Shown one piece after another: positions 22,076 to 27,970 of a stretch of 27,970 nt of DNA; the first letter of the stretch is position 1, and the number at the start of each line of letters is the position of its first letter. Source of the stretch: CAYJDR01 sp964368965 (GTDB lineage Bacteria; Chrysiogenota; Deferribacteres; Deferribacterales; Mucispirillaceae). Below the pieces are notes generated by a model. It searched no databases, was not told where the DNA came from, and saw nothing but the letters and a program-made list of their open reading frames with translations. The position numbers and the translations under genes were made by a program. The stretch is from NCBI GenBank assembly GCA_964368965.1, contig CAYJDR010000027.1, positions 1-27,970 of the forward strand, written 5' to 3'.

Positions 22076-22405
22076 TTAATCCTTATCGACTAGTTCGCCG
22101 CAAGATTTGCAATAACGAGACTTTTTACCACCGTCTAGAACTTTAATACCTAGACGAACGCCCTTATCACACTTCTTACAGTGATACATAACATTAGAGA
22201 TGTCGAACGGCATAGGCTTTTCGATAATACCGCCGTCAGGGTTAGTTTGGTTCGGTTTAGTGTGACGCTTAGCAATGTTAACGCCTTCTACAACCACTTT
22301 TCCCTTCTCTTTATCAATTACTGTGATTTTCGATTGTTTTTTCTTGTCTTTACCAGCAGTTACAACAACCGAGTCATTTTTTCTTAGTTTATACTTTATA
22401 GGCAT
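22076..22405 (-). CDS. rplX: 50S ribosomal protein L24 (zinc-ribbon form)
   Basis: A 109-residue L24, an early 23S rRNA binder at the tunnel exit. The KOW domain (KNDSVVVTAGKDKKKQSKI) and VEGVNIAKRHTKPNQ are conserved. The C-terminal part keeps two CxxC knuckles (C76/C79 and C99/C102), a zinc ribbon found in some lineages and lost in many. It lies 11 bases after rplN and 10 before rplE. Confidence 0.96.
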   Translation of the reverse strand: MPIKYKLRKNDSVVVTAGKDKKKQSKITVIDKEKGKVVVEGVNIAKRHTKPNQTNPDGGIIEKPMPFDISNVMYHCKKCDKGVRLGIKVLDGGKKSRYCKSCGELVDKD

Positions 22406-22416
22406 ACTCTAAACCC

Positions 22417-22785
22417 CTATAATACTTCTGGAGCCATAGAAACTATTTTGAGGAAGCCTTTTCCTCTAAGTTCCCTAGCAACAGGTCCGAACACACGCGT
22501 GCCAATAGGCTCGTTTTGTTTGTTTAACAAAACTGCTGCGTTGTCATCGAATTTAATATACGTGCCATCTGGACGACGTTTTTCTTTAGAAGTACGTACA
22601 ACAACTGCACGAACAACTGTACCTTTCTTAACGTTTCCGTCTGGGCTAGCTTCTTTAACGCTTGCAACGATAATGTCGCCAACTCTAGCATAACGCTTAC
22701 GTGAACCACCAATTACTTTGATACACATAATCTCTTTAGCACCTGAGTTGTCAGCGCCTACTAAACGTGATTGTACTTGAATCAT
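22417..22785 (-). CDS. rplN: 50S ribosomal protein L14
   Basis: A 122-residue L14, located at the subunit interface beside L19 and binding 23S rRNA. The start MIQVQSRLVGADNSGAKEI, the middle KRRPDGTYIKFDDNAAVLLN and FGPVARELR are diagnostic. The length is exactly that usual for the family. Its ATG overlaps the rpsQ stop by four bases (ATGA). Confidence 0.97.
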   Translation of the reverse strand: MIQVQSRLVGADNSGAKEIMCIKVIGGSRKRYARVGDIIVASVKEASPDGNVKKGTVVRAVVVRTSKEKRRPDGTYIKFDDNAAVLLNKQNEPIGTRVFGPVARELRGKGFLKIVSMAPEVL

Positions 22786-23066
22786 TCAGCTGACTCCCTA
22801 CTAGCAGACTCTACTGAGCGTGAAATTACGCTTTCAAGTCTCCAGCATTTATTCTTGCTAAGCGGTCTTGTTTCAACTATTTGAACAACATCGCCTACAC
22901 GCGCTGTATTATTCTCGTCATGAGCGAAGAATGTTTTAGTGCGCTTAATAAACTTTTTATACATAGGATGCAACATTTGACGCTCAACTTTAACAGTGAT
23001 TGTCTTTTGCATCTTGTCGCTAACTACTACGCCGCGACGTACTTTTCTTCTGCCCCTAGTTTCCAT
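22782..23066 (-). CDS. rpsQ: 30S ribosomal protein S17
   Basis: A 94-residue S17, an OB-fold binder of the 16S 5' domain. RGVVVSDKMQKTITVKVER and the GDVVQIVETRPLSKNKCWRL block are diagnostic. I use the ATG at 23064-23066, which has GAGG six bases upstream and gives METRGRRKVRRG; an upstream extension of six codons is unlikely. It overlaps rpmC by 11 bases and rplN by four, the tightest packing in the block. A short Ser/Glu-rich tail follows the conserved core. Confidence 0.96.
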   Translation of the reverse strand: METRGRRKVRRGVVVSDKMQKTITVKVERQMLHPMYKKFIKRTKTFFAHDENNTARVGDVVQIVETRPLSKNKCWRLESVISRSVESASRESAE

Positions 23067-23262
23067 TAGCTTCCTCACGCTCACGTTGACTGATTAAAGT
23101 CTTAATACGTGCGATATCTTTACGAGTCTTTTTTAGTTTAGATGTGTCTTCAAGCTCGCCAGTAGCGTTTTTGAAACGTAAACGAAGAGAATCTTCTCTA
23201 AGCTCTTGTTCTTTTTGCTTGAGTTGCTCTAAACTCATTTCACGAATTTCTGCTGTTATCAC
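23056..23262 (-). CDS. rpmC: 50S ribosomal protein L29
   Basis: A 68-residue, two-helix L29 at the tunnel exit, part of the SRP and trigger-factor docking site with L23. EIREMSLEQLKQKEQELREDSLRLRF and the TRKDIARIKTLI block are typical. It starts with GTG (23260-23262) overlapping the rplP stop (GTGA). The 3' end overlaps rpsQ by 11 bases. Confidence 0.96.
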   Translation of the reverse strand: MITAEIREMSLEQLKQKEQELREDSLRLRFKNATGELEDTSKLKKTRKDIARIKTLISQREREEANGN

Positions 23263-23693
23263 TTTGCCACCTCATTTGTAGCCTCTACAGGCTTAACGAG
23301 TATCTTAGTTTTAACTGGTAGTTTGTGAGACGCACGACGGAATGCTTCACGTGCTAATTCTTCACTAACGCCACCAACTTCAAATAAAACTGTACCCTCT
23401 TTAACTGGTGCAACGTAGCCCTCTACAGAACCTTTACCTTTACCCATACGTACTTCTGCAGGACGTTTAGTAATAGGTTTGTGTGGGAATATACGGATAA
23501 CTACTTTACCACCACGCTTTAAGTAACGGTTGATTGCAATACGTGCAGATTCAATCTGACGGCTTGTTAGTTTACCTTTGCTATCGCTAGCTAAACCGAA
23601 ATCACCGTAAACTACCGTGTTACCTTTAGTAGCCTTACCTTTGATACGGCCTTTAAACGCTTTACGGTATTTAGTCTTTTTTGGCATTAACAT
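23259..23693 (-). CDS. rplP: 50S ribosomal protein L16
   Basis: A 144-residue L16, which positions A-site tRNA near the peptidyl-transferase centre. It shows MPKKTKYRKAFKGRIKGKA, then IRIFPHKPITKRPAEVRMGKGKG and the LFEVGGVSEELAREAFRRASHKLP block. The usual family start is the ATG at codon three (MPKK); the first ATG overlaps the rpsC stop (TAATG) and has GGGGG seven bases upstream, so both are possible. Confidence 0.96.
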   Translation of the reverse strand: MLMPKKTKYRKAFKGRIKGKATKGNTVVYGDFGLASDSKGKLTSRQIESARIAINRYLKRGGKVVIRIFPHKPITKRPAEVRMGKGKGSVEGYVAPVKEGTVLFEVGGVSEELAREAFRRASHKLPVKTKILVKPVEATNEVAK

Positions 23694-24349
23694 TATACTG
23701 CCCCCTGTGAACCGCTACGATCTTCTAATATCTCGCCTGTGAAAATCCAAACTTTGATACCGATGATACCATAAGCAGTTAACGCTTCTGCTGTACCATA
23801 ATCAATTGCTGCACGCAATGTTTGTAGTGGTACTCTACCTTTAATGTACCATTCGCTTCTAGCGATATCAGCACCCGCTAAACGACCGCCACACATAACT
23901 TTAATGCCTTGTGCGCCAGATTTTAACGTTTGTAAAACCGCTTTCTTCATCGCACGACGGAAAGCCACACGACGAATTAATTGTTGAGCGATGCTATCAG
24001 CAACTAGTGTTGCATCTAGCTCAGGTTTTTTGATTTCACGAATAACTAATAATACTTCAGCTTTTGTGAAACGCTTTAGCTCGCCTTTCAATTTCTCAAT
24101 TTCAGCGCCTTTTTTACCGATAACGATACCAGGGCGGCTTGTGTTTAGAGTAATTCTAACTTTCGAGCTCATTCTTTCGATACTGATTTGAGAGATACCA
24201 GCTTGAGCTAAACGTTTACGTAAAAACTCGCGCATTTTAATATCTTCAATCAAGTTCTTGCTGTACTCTTTCTTGTTTGAGTACCATACAGAGTTCCATG
24301 GCTTATTAATGCCGACTCTAAATCCATTTGGGTTAACTTTTTGTCCCAC
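23693..24349 (-). CDS. rpsC: 30S ribosomal protein S3
   Basis: A 218-residue S3 at the mRNA entry channel, acting with S4 and S5. The GQKVNPNGFRVGI start, KH domain RPGIVIGKKGAEIEKL and the C-terminal block GIKVMCGGRLAGADIARSEW are clear. The start is GTG at 24347-24349, sharing one base with the rplV stop (TAGTG), with GGAGG upstream. It overlaps rplP by one base. Confidence 0.97.
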   Translation of the reverse strand: MGQKVNPNGFRVGINKPWNSVWYSNKKEYSKNLIEDIKMREFLRKRLAQAGISQISIERMSSKVRITLNTSRPGIVIGKKGAEIEKLKGELKRFTKAEVLLVIREIKKPELDATLVADSIAQQLIRRVAFRRAMKKAVLQTLKSGAQGIKVMCGGRLAGADIARSEWYIKGRVPLQTLRAAIDYGTAEALTAYGIIGIKVWIFTGEILEDRSGSQGAV

Positions 24350-24696
24350 TATTTCACCTCCGAAGAATCGGCAATGACTACTTTAATGTGTGTAGTCGGT
24401 TTACGAATTAGAGAAGCTCTTCCGTATGCACGTGGAGTGTATCTCTTCATCGGTGGTCCCATTTCAATTCTAAGTTCGCTAACAATATAGCGGGTCACAT
24501 CACGAACTTTATAGTTCTCTTCTGCGTTTGCTACTGCTGATTTGATAACTTTAGCTATCACACCTGCGGCTTTACGCGGAGTGTATTGCAATATCGCGAT
24601 AGCTTCTTCAACTTGCTTACCACGTACTAATGCAGCTACTTCACGAGCCCTTCGTGTGGATACCCGAACGAACTTTGCTGTTGCTTTGACATCCAT
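24349..24696 (-). CDS. rplV: 50S ribosomal protein L22
   Basis: A 115-residue L22 whose beta-hairpin lines the exit tunnel. VRVSTRRAREVAALVRGK, then the hairpin region ending GPPMKRYTPRAYGRASLIRKPTTHI, which is the site of macrolide-resistance changes in other species; nothing unusual is seen here. It lies three bases after rpsS and overlaps rpsC by one. Confidence 0.97.
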   Translation of the reverse strand: MDVKATAKFVRVSTRRAREVAALVRGKQVEEAIAILQYTPRKAAGVIAKVIKSAVANAEENYKVRDVTRYIVSELRIEMGPPMKRYTPRAYGRASLIRKPTTHIKVVIADSSEVK

Positions 24697-24699
24697 AGT

Positions 24700-24978
24700 C
24701 TACCTTCTGACCTTTTTATCTTCTTTCTTATGACCCTTGTAAGTACGAGTCAAAGAAAATTCACCAAACTTATGTCCGACCATATTCTCGGTAACATACA
24801 CAGGAATAAATTTGTTCCCGTTGTGTACTGCAAACGTAAGCCCTATCATGTCAGGGATGATTGTGCTTCTACGTGACCAAGTTTTGATAACTTGCTTGCC
24901 ACCGTTCGCTTTCGCTTCTTCAACCTTTTTTAAAACGTGATCGTCTATAAAAGGTCCTTTTTTAAGTGATCTTGGCAC
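24700..24978 (-). CDS. rpsS: 30S ribosomal protein S19
   Basis: A 92-residue S19 of the small-subunit head, partner of S13. MPRSLKKGPFIDDHVLKKVE, the TWSRRSTIIPDMIGLTFAVHNG block and GHKFGEFSLTRTYKGH are near invariant. The start codon is GTG (24976-24978) behind GGAGGATAAT. An ATG that overlaps it is in another frame. It lies 14 bases after rplB. Confidence 0.97.
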   Translation of the reverse strand: MPRSLKKGPFIDDHVLKKVEEAKANGGKQVIKTWSRRSTIIPDMIGLTFAVHNGNKFIPVYVTENMVGHKFGEFSLTRTYKGHKKEDKKVRR

Positions 24979-24992
24979 ATTATCCTCCTAGC

Positions 24993-25817
24993 TTACTTTC
25001 TTTTTGAAACTATATACTTGTTAGAAGTTTTGTTCTTCTTACGAGTTTTATAGCCTTTAGTTGGTTTACCCCATGGAGTAACAGGATGACGACCACCACT
25101 AGTACGGCCTTCACCACCACCCATTGGGTGATCTACTGGGTTCATAGCAACACCACGTACAGTTGGCCTTACACCAATCCAACGCTTACGACCAGCTTTA
25201 CCAAAGCTAATGTTTTCATGCTCTGGGTTAGAAACTTGGCCGACTGTAGCTTTACACTCAGCTTTAACTAAACGAATTTCGCCAGATGGAAGACGTACGT
25301 GACAGTACTCACCCTCTTTTGCTAACAACTGAGCATAAGAACCAGCAGAACGTGCTAATTGAGCACCTTTACCAGGACGAAGCTCTATGTTGTGAATTAC
25401 TGTACCGATCGGTAAGTGTTTTAACATTAAAGCGTTACCAGGTTTAATATCAGCGCCTTCGCCACTTTGAACGATATCGCCAACTTTTAAACCAAGTGGA
25501 GCAATGATGTAACGCTTTTCACCGTCGTTATAAACGACAAGCGCAATCCTTGCTGAACGGTTTGGATCGTACTCGATAGTTGCAACACGTGCAGGTATAG
25601 TTACCTTTTCACGCTTGAAGTCGATGATACGATATAATCTTTTATTACCCGCACCTTGGTGACGAGTAGTAATGCGGCCTCTGTTGTTACGTCCGCCTTT
25701 TGATTTTACTGATGAAACAAGTGATTTTTCAGGTGTCGATGTAGTAATATCTGAATAATCACTGACAGTTCTAAAACGTACGCCTTTTGACGTAGGCTTA
25801 AAAGTCTTTACAGCCAT
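24993..25817 (-). CDS. rplB: 50S ribosomal protein L2
   Basis: A 274-residue L2, required for subunit joining and peptidyl-transferase function. RITTRHQGAGNKRLYRIIDFKR, the middle RPGKGAQLARSAGSYAQLLAKEG and the C-terminal MNPVDHPMGGGEGRTSGGRHP with its conserved histidine are present. The length is standard. It lies 14 bases after rplW and the same distance before rpsS. Confidence 0.98.
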   Translation of the reverse strand: MAVKTFKPTSKGVRFRTVSDYSDITTSTPEKSLVSSVKSKGGRNNRGRITTRHQGAGNKRLYRIIDFKREKVTIPARVATIEYDPNRSARIALVVYNDGEKRYIIAPLGLKVGDIVQSGEGADIKPGNALMLKHLPIGTVIHNIELRPGKGAQLARSAGSYAQLLAKEGEYCHVRLPSGEIRLVKAECKATVGQVSNPEHENISFGKAGRKRWIGVRPTVRGVAMNPVDHPMGGGEGRTSGGRHPVTPWGKPTKGYKTRKKNKTSNKYIVSKRK

Positions 25818-25831
25818 TTTCTACATTCCCC

Positions 25832-26113
25832 CTAAATTAACTCAAGCGACTGACCGTCTTTAAGCGTAACTACCGCTTTTTTCCAGTCTTTACGACGCCC
25901 GATTGTTTTACCAAAACGCTTAACTTTGCCGTTGAAGTTCATTGTGCGAACTTTATCAACTTTAACTTCAAAGAATTTTTCAACTGCTTCTTTGATTTGT
26001 GTTTTAGTAGACTCAGGGTGAACCTGGAATACTATCGCGTTAAGCTCTTCTTTTTGCAGCATAGATTTTTCTGTAAGAAATGGCTTTCTTAATACATCAT
26101 ATAAAGTTATCAT
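25832..26113 (-). CDS. rplW: 50S ribosomal protein L23
   Basis: A 93-residue L23 at the tunnel exit, the docking point for trigger factor and SRP. The start LRKPFLTEKSMLQ and the middle VHPESTKTQIKEAVEKFFEVKV are typical; RTMNFNGKVKRFGKTIGRRKDWKKA follows, and the conserved Glu of the trigger-factor contact is plausible but not assigned. GGGGG precedes the ATG. It lies 11 bases after rplD. Confidence 0.96.
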   Translation of the reverse strand: MITLYDVLRKPFLTEKSMLQKEELNAIVFQVHPESTKTQIKEAVEKFFEVKVDKVRTMNFNGKVKRFGKTIGRRKDWKKAVVTLKDGQSLELI

Positions 26114-26124
26114 TGAACGCCCCC

Positions 26125-26772
26125 TTACTCAGCCACTTGTAAAGTAACAACGCCAGTTGCAACTTCAACTTGTGGTAAACAGCTTTGTAAAACCATGATT
26201 TTACGTGAGTTGATTAGATCATACACGTTTAAACCGTCAACATGTAAAATGTCAACATAAGGAATGTTACTGAAAGCTCTTGCTACTTTGTCGTCAACCG
26301 AGTCAACCACGATTAACACACGTCTGTCAGCGCTGAATGCTTTTAGGATTTCAACTGCTTCTTTAGTTTTGCCATTTTCAACGAATAGGTTGTCAAGGAT
26401 TAAAAGTGAACCAGCTTCGTACTTAGCACGGATAGCCGATTTTAAAGCATTTTTAACCTTTTTCTTAGGCATAGAATAAGAATAATCTCTTGGGCGTGGA
26501 CCGAAAGTAGTACCACCGCCTCTCCATAATGGAGAACGAGATGAACCAGCACGAGCTCTACCCGTACCTTTTTGTTTCCATGGTTTACGACCACCACCAG
26601 AAACTTCGCCTTTAGTCTTAGTACAGTGTGTACCTGCGCGTTTGTTAGCTAATTGCATTTTAACGACTTCATGCATCAACGCAGTGTTGATTGGGTACAT
26701 GAGTATTTCGTCATGCAGTTCAGCTTCGCCGACTTTTGCATTTTGAACATTGAATACATCAATTTTTGCCAT
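26125..26772 (-). CDS. rplD: 50S ribosomal protein L4
   Basis: A 215-residue L4 whose extended loop reaches the exit tunnel. TKGEVSGGGRKPWKQKGTGRARAG is the diagnostic loop, with RSPLWRGGGTTFGPRPRDYSY after it. I start at ATG 26770-26772 (MAKIDVFN), six bases after GAGG; an in-frame extension of 25 residues upstream is leader sequence. In E. coli L4 represses the whole S10 operon by binding the leader before rpsJ. Here the gene is preceded by its own 214-base structured gap, unlike any other gene in this part of the block. Confidence 0.97.
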   Translation of the reverse strand: MAKIDVFNVQNAKVGEAELHDEILMYPINTALMHEVVKMQLANKRAGTHCTKTKGEVSGGGRKPWKQKGTGRARAGSSRSPLWRGGGTTFGPRPRDYSYSMPKKKVKNALKSAIRAKYEAGSLLILDNLFVENGKTKEAVEILKAFSADRRVLIVVDSVDDKVARAFSNIPYVDILHVDGLNVYDLINSRKIMVLQSCLPQVEVATGVVTLQVAE

Positions 26773-26914
26773 TAGAGTCCTCTGATACTCAATTATTAAT
26801 AACAACAACATGACTTGTGTTGTTACCCGTTTGCATAGTTTGACCACTAGGGGTCTTTATCGCAAACTTATTTGCCAGTGCTTCACTACAATTTTGGACG
26901 TAGATAAAAGCACA

Positions 26915-26941
26915 GACTGACAGAATATACATCTGTCAGTC
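26915..26941. repeat. Perfect 27-bp interrupted palindrome upstream of rplD
   Basis: Arms GACTGACAGA and TCTGTCAGTC (26915-26924 and 26932-26941) are exact over 10 bases with a 7-base spacer. It covers the -10 box of the candidate promoter here. Either a protein operator or, in RNA, a stable hairpin; the tail TGTGCTTTTATC is too poor in T for a good terminator. Confidence 0.8.
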
Positions 26942-26950
26942 AAATTGCAA
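26922..26950 (-). promoter_or_regulatory. Candidate internal promoter for rplD and downstream genes
   Basis: TTGCAA (26945-26950) and TATTCT (26922-26927) on the minus strand, 17 bases apart, with an A8 tract (26953-26960) two bases upstream of the -35 box that could act as an UP element. Transcripts would carry a leader of about 140 bases before rplD. Confidence 0.4.
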
Positions 26951-26986
26951 GCTTTTTTTTAAAAAAAGTGAAATTTTTTGTAAATA

Positions 26987-27622
26987 TTATCTAGGTTTAA
27001 CAGTTTGCTTAATGTAAACTATACCGTTTTTGTTCCCTGGAACAGCGCCCTGGATTAAAATTACGTTAGTTTCTGGCATTACTTTAACAACTTTTAAACG
27101 TTGTGTAGTAACGATCTCAGCACCCATGTGACCTGGCATTTTTTTACCTTTGTCAACTTCACCCGGCCACTCTTTCATACCAATAGAACCAGGTCTTCTG
27201 TGGAAACCTGAACCATGGCTTTGTGGACCACCACCAAAGTTGTAACGTTTCATTACACCTTGGAAGCCTTTACCTATAGATACGCCTTGAATGTCAACGA
27301 CGTCTCCCTCTGCGAATATATCTACGTTGAATACTTGACCAACAGTGTAGTCATCAATCGCATCTACTTTCACTTCGCGAAGATACTTCATTGGCTCAAC
27401 ACCAGCCTTTTTGAAGTGTCCTGCAAGCGGTTTGTTTACTTTCTTCTCAGAGAGAATCTTTTGGAACCCGATTTGGATAGCATTGTATCCATCAGATTCG
27501 ACGGTTTTCTTTTGTGTTACAACACAAGGACCTGCTTCAACAACTGTTACTGGAATAACAACGCCATTCTCTGTAAACACTTGTGTCATACCAATTTTTT
27601 TACCGATAATTCCCTTTACCAT
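26987..27622 (-). CDS. rplC: 50S ribosomal protein L3
   Basis: A 211-residue L3 that reaches the peptidyl-transferase centre. It starts VKGIIGKKIGMTQVFTENG. The loop GGGPQSHGSGFHRRPGSIG contains the glutamine that PrmB methylates in E. coli. KKMPGHMGAEIVTTQRLKVV is the usual late block. The length is standard (about 209). It lies 21 bases after rpsJ, and a 214-base structured gap follows it. Confidence 0.97.
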   Translation of the reverse strand: MVKGIIGKKIGMTQVFTENGVVIPVTVVEAGPCVVTQKKTVESDGYNAIQIGFQKILSEKKVNKPLAGHFKKAGVEPMKYLREVKVDAIDDYTVGQVFNVDIFAEGDVVDIQGVSIGKGFQGVMKRYNFGGGPQSHGSGFHRRPGSIGMKEWPGEVDKGKKMPGHMGAEIVTTQRLKVVKVMPETNVILIQGAVPGNKNGIVYIKQTVKPR

Positions 27623-27643
27623 TATATATAATCCTGCCTTTTA

Positions 27644-27952
27644 TTACAGTTTAATTTCAACATCAACACCAGCTGATAATTCTAATTTCATTAGAGCATC
27701 AATTGTTTGTGGGTTGTGTTCAAATATATCTACTAATCTTTTGTGAGTACGCATTTCAAACTGCTCACGAGAGTTTTTATCAACGTGAGGCGAACGAGTA
27801 ACACAGAATTTCTCAATGCGTGTAGGTAGAGGTATTGGACCAACAACTCTAGCACCAGTACGCTTTGCAGTGTTGACGATGTCTTTAACTGCTTTATCAA
27901 GAATAGTGTGCTCGTAAGCTTTCAGCTTAATTCTAATTTTTTGGTTTTCCAT
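27644..27952 (-). CDS. rpsJ: 30S ribosomal protein S10
   Basis: A 102-residue S10 (NusE), part of the small-subunit head and also of the antitermination complex with NusB. IRIKLKAYEHTILDKAVKDIV, then RTGARVVGPIPLPTRIEKFCV and the SPHVDKNSREQFEMRTHKRL block are diagnostic. Only 18 bases precede it in the window (AGGA at a rather long distance from the ATG), so the operon promoter and any S10 leader lie outside. It is the first visible gene of the ribosomal block. Confidence 0.97.
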   Translation of the reverse strand: MENQKIRIKLKAYEHTILDKAVKDIVNTAKRTGARVVGPIPLPTRIEKFCVTRSPHVDKNSREQFEMRTHKRLVDIFEHNPQTIDALMKLELSAGVDVEIKL

Positions 27953-27970
27953 ATTAATTTCAATCCTGTT

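Larger units (their letters stand above)
26773..26986 (-). promoter_or_regulatory. Structured leader between rplC and rplD (candidate L4 autoregulatory element)
   Basis: A 214-base gap inside a block whose other S10-section gaps are 21 bases or less. In mRNA order it holds an A8 tract, a candidate promoter, a perfect 10+10 inverted repeat (26915-26941) and three further stem-loops. These are GTGC/GCAC with inner CTAC/GTAG (26878-26913), GTTTGC/GCAAAC with inner GACC/GGTC (26829-26867), and AACAACA/TGTTGTT (26804-26824). The rplD ribosome binding site follows. Control by L4 is an inference from position; no known leader family was matched. Confidence 0.5.

Noticed and set aside
26773..26847. 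N-terminal extension of rplD by 25 residues
   Set aside because: The extra residues match no L4 family start, the MAKIDVFN start has a good GAGG site, and the stretch overlaps a stem-loop of the leader.
26953..26967. A/T run after rplC as a rho-independent terminator
   Set aside because: The self-complementary T7A8 run has no GC stem before it; it fits better as an UP-like A-tract of the candidate promoter.
27215..27631. 138-codon open frame on the plus strand
   Set aside because: It lies wholly antisense to rplC, has no recognisable domain, and its composition is that of a mirrored ribosomal gene.
1..27970. Mobile element, prophage, CRISPR array or toxin-antitoxin module
   Set aside because: No transposase, integrase, regularly spaced direct repeats, cas gene or small toxin pair was seen; every large frame is explained by core or signalling genes.

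Overview
The window looks like chromosomal core DNA from a moderately AT-rich, Gram-negative (diderm) bacterium. It has a periplasmic disulfide-forming pair with a signal peptide, many Shine-Dalgarno sites and consensus-like sigma70 promoters. The ribosomal block runs S10 - spc - (adk, map, infA, rpmJ, rpsM, rpsK, rpsD, rpoA, rplQ), and rpmD (L30) is absent between rpsE and rplO. S4, S14, L24 and L36 are all the zinc-ribbon (cysteine-bearing) forms. This order, with adk-map inside and rpsD between rpsK and rpoA, fits a deep diderm lineage such as Deferribacterota, or delta/epsilonproteobacteria-like groups. The lineage is an inference and is not settled by the sequence.

Layout. (1) 1-1028, minus strand: the start of tuf (EF-Tu), preceded by tRNA-Thr(GGU), then a Bax-inhibitor-1 family membrane protein. 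(2) 1194-3676, plus strand, the only plus-strand genes: a DsbL-like oxidase, a DsbI-like membrane partner and an MFS transporter, in one tight operon with its own promoter. (3) 3665-10362, minus strand: two tandem paralogous soluble hybrid histidine kinases. The downstream one leads into a tightly packed string: ECF-type ATPase, sirtuin, second ECF-type ATPase, YigZ. (4) 10490-12499, minus strand: rpoZ, gmk and a secreted DUF3298 protein, with clear terminators and promoters. (5) 12643-27952, minus strand: 29 consecutive ribosomal-protein, transcription, secretion and translation genes from rpsJ (upstream) to rplQ (downstream), closed by a UUCG-loop terminator.

Most genes of the ribosomal block overlap or lie within about 20 bases of each other. 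The exceptions are a few long gaps, and most of these contain hairpins: rplC-rplD (214 bases), rpsM-rpsK (161), rplO-secY (107), secY-adk (67) and rpsE-rplO (54). The rplC-rplD gap is the most unusual part of the window. It holds a candidate promoter with an A-tract, a perfect 10+10 bp inverted repeat over the -10 box, and three further stem-loops directly before rplD, whose product L4 is the classic autoregulator of the S10 operon in gammaproteobacteria. No CRISPR array, insertion sequence, prophage or toxin-antitoxin module was seen. No stretch longer than 300 bases lacks a gene.
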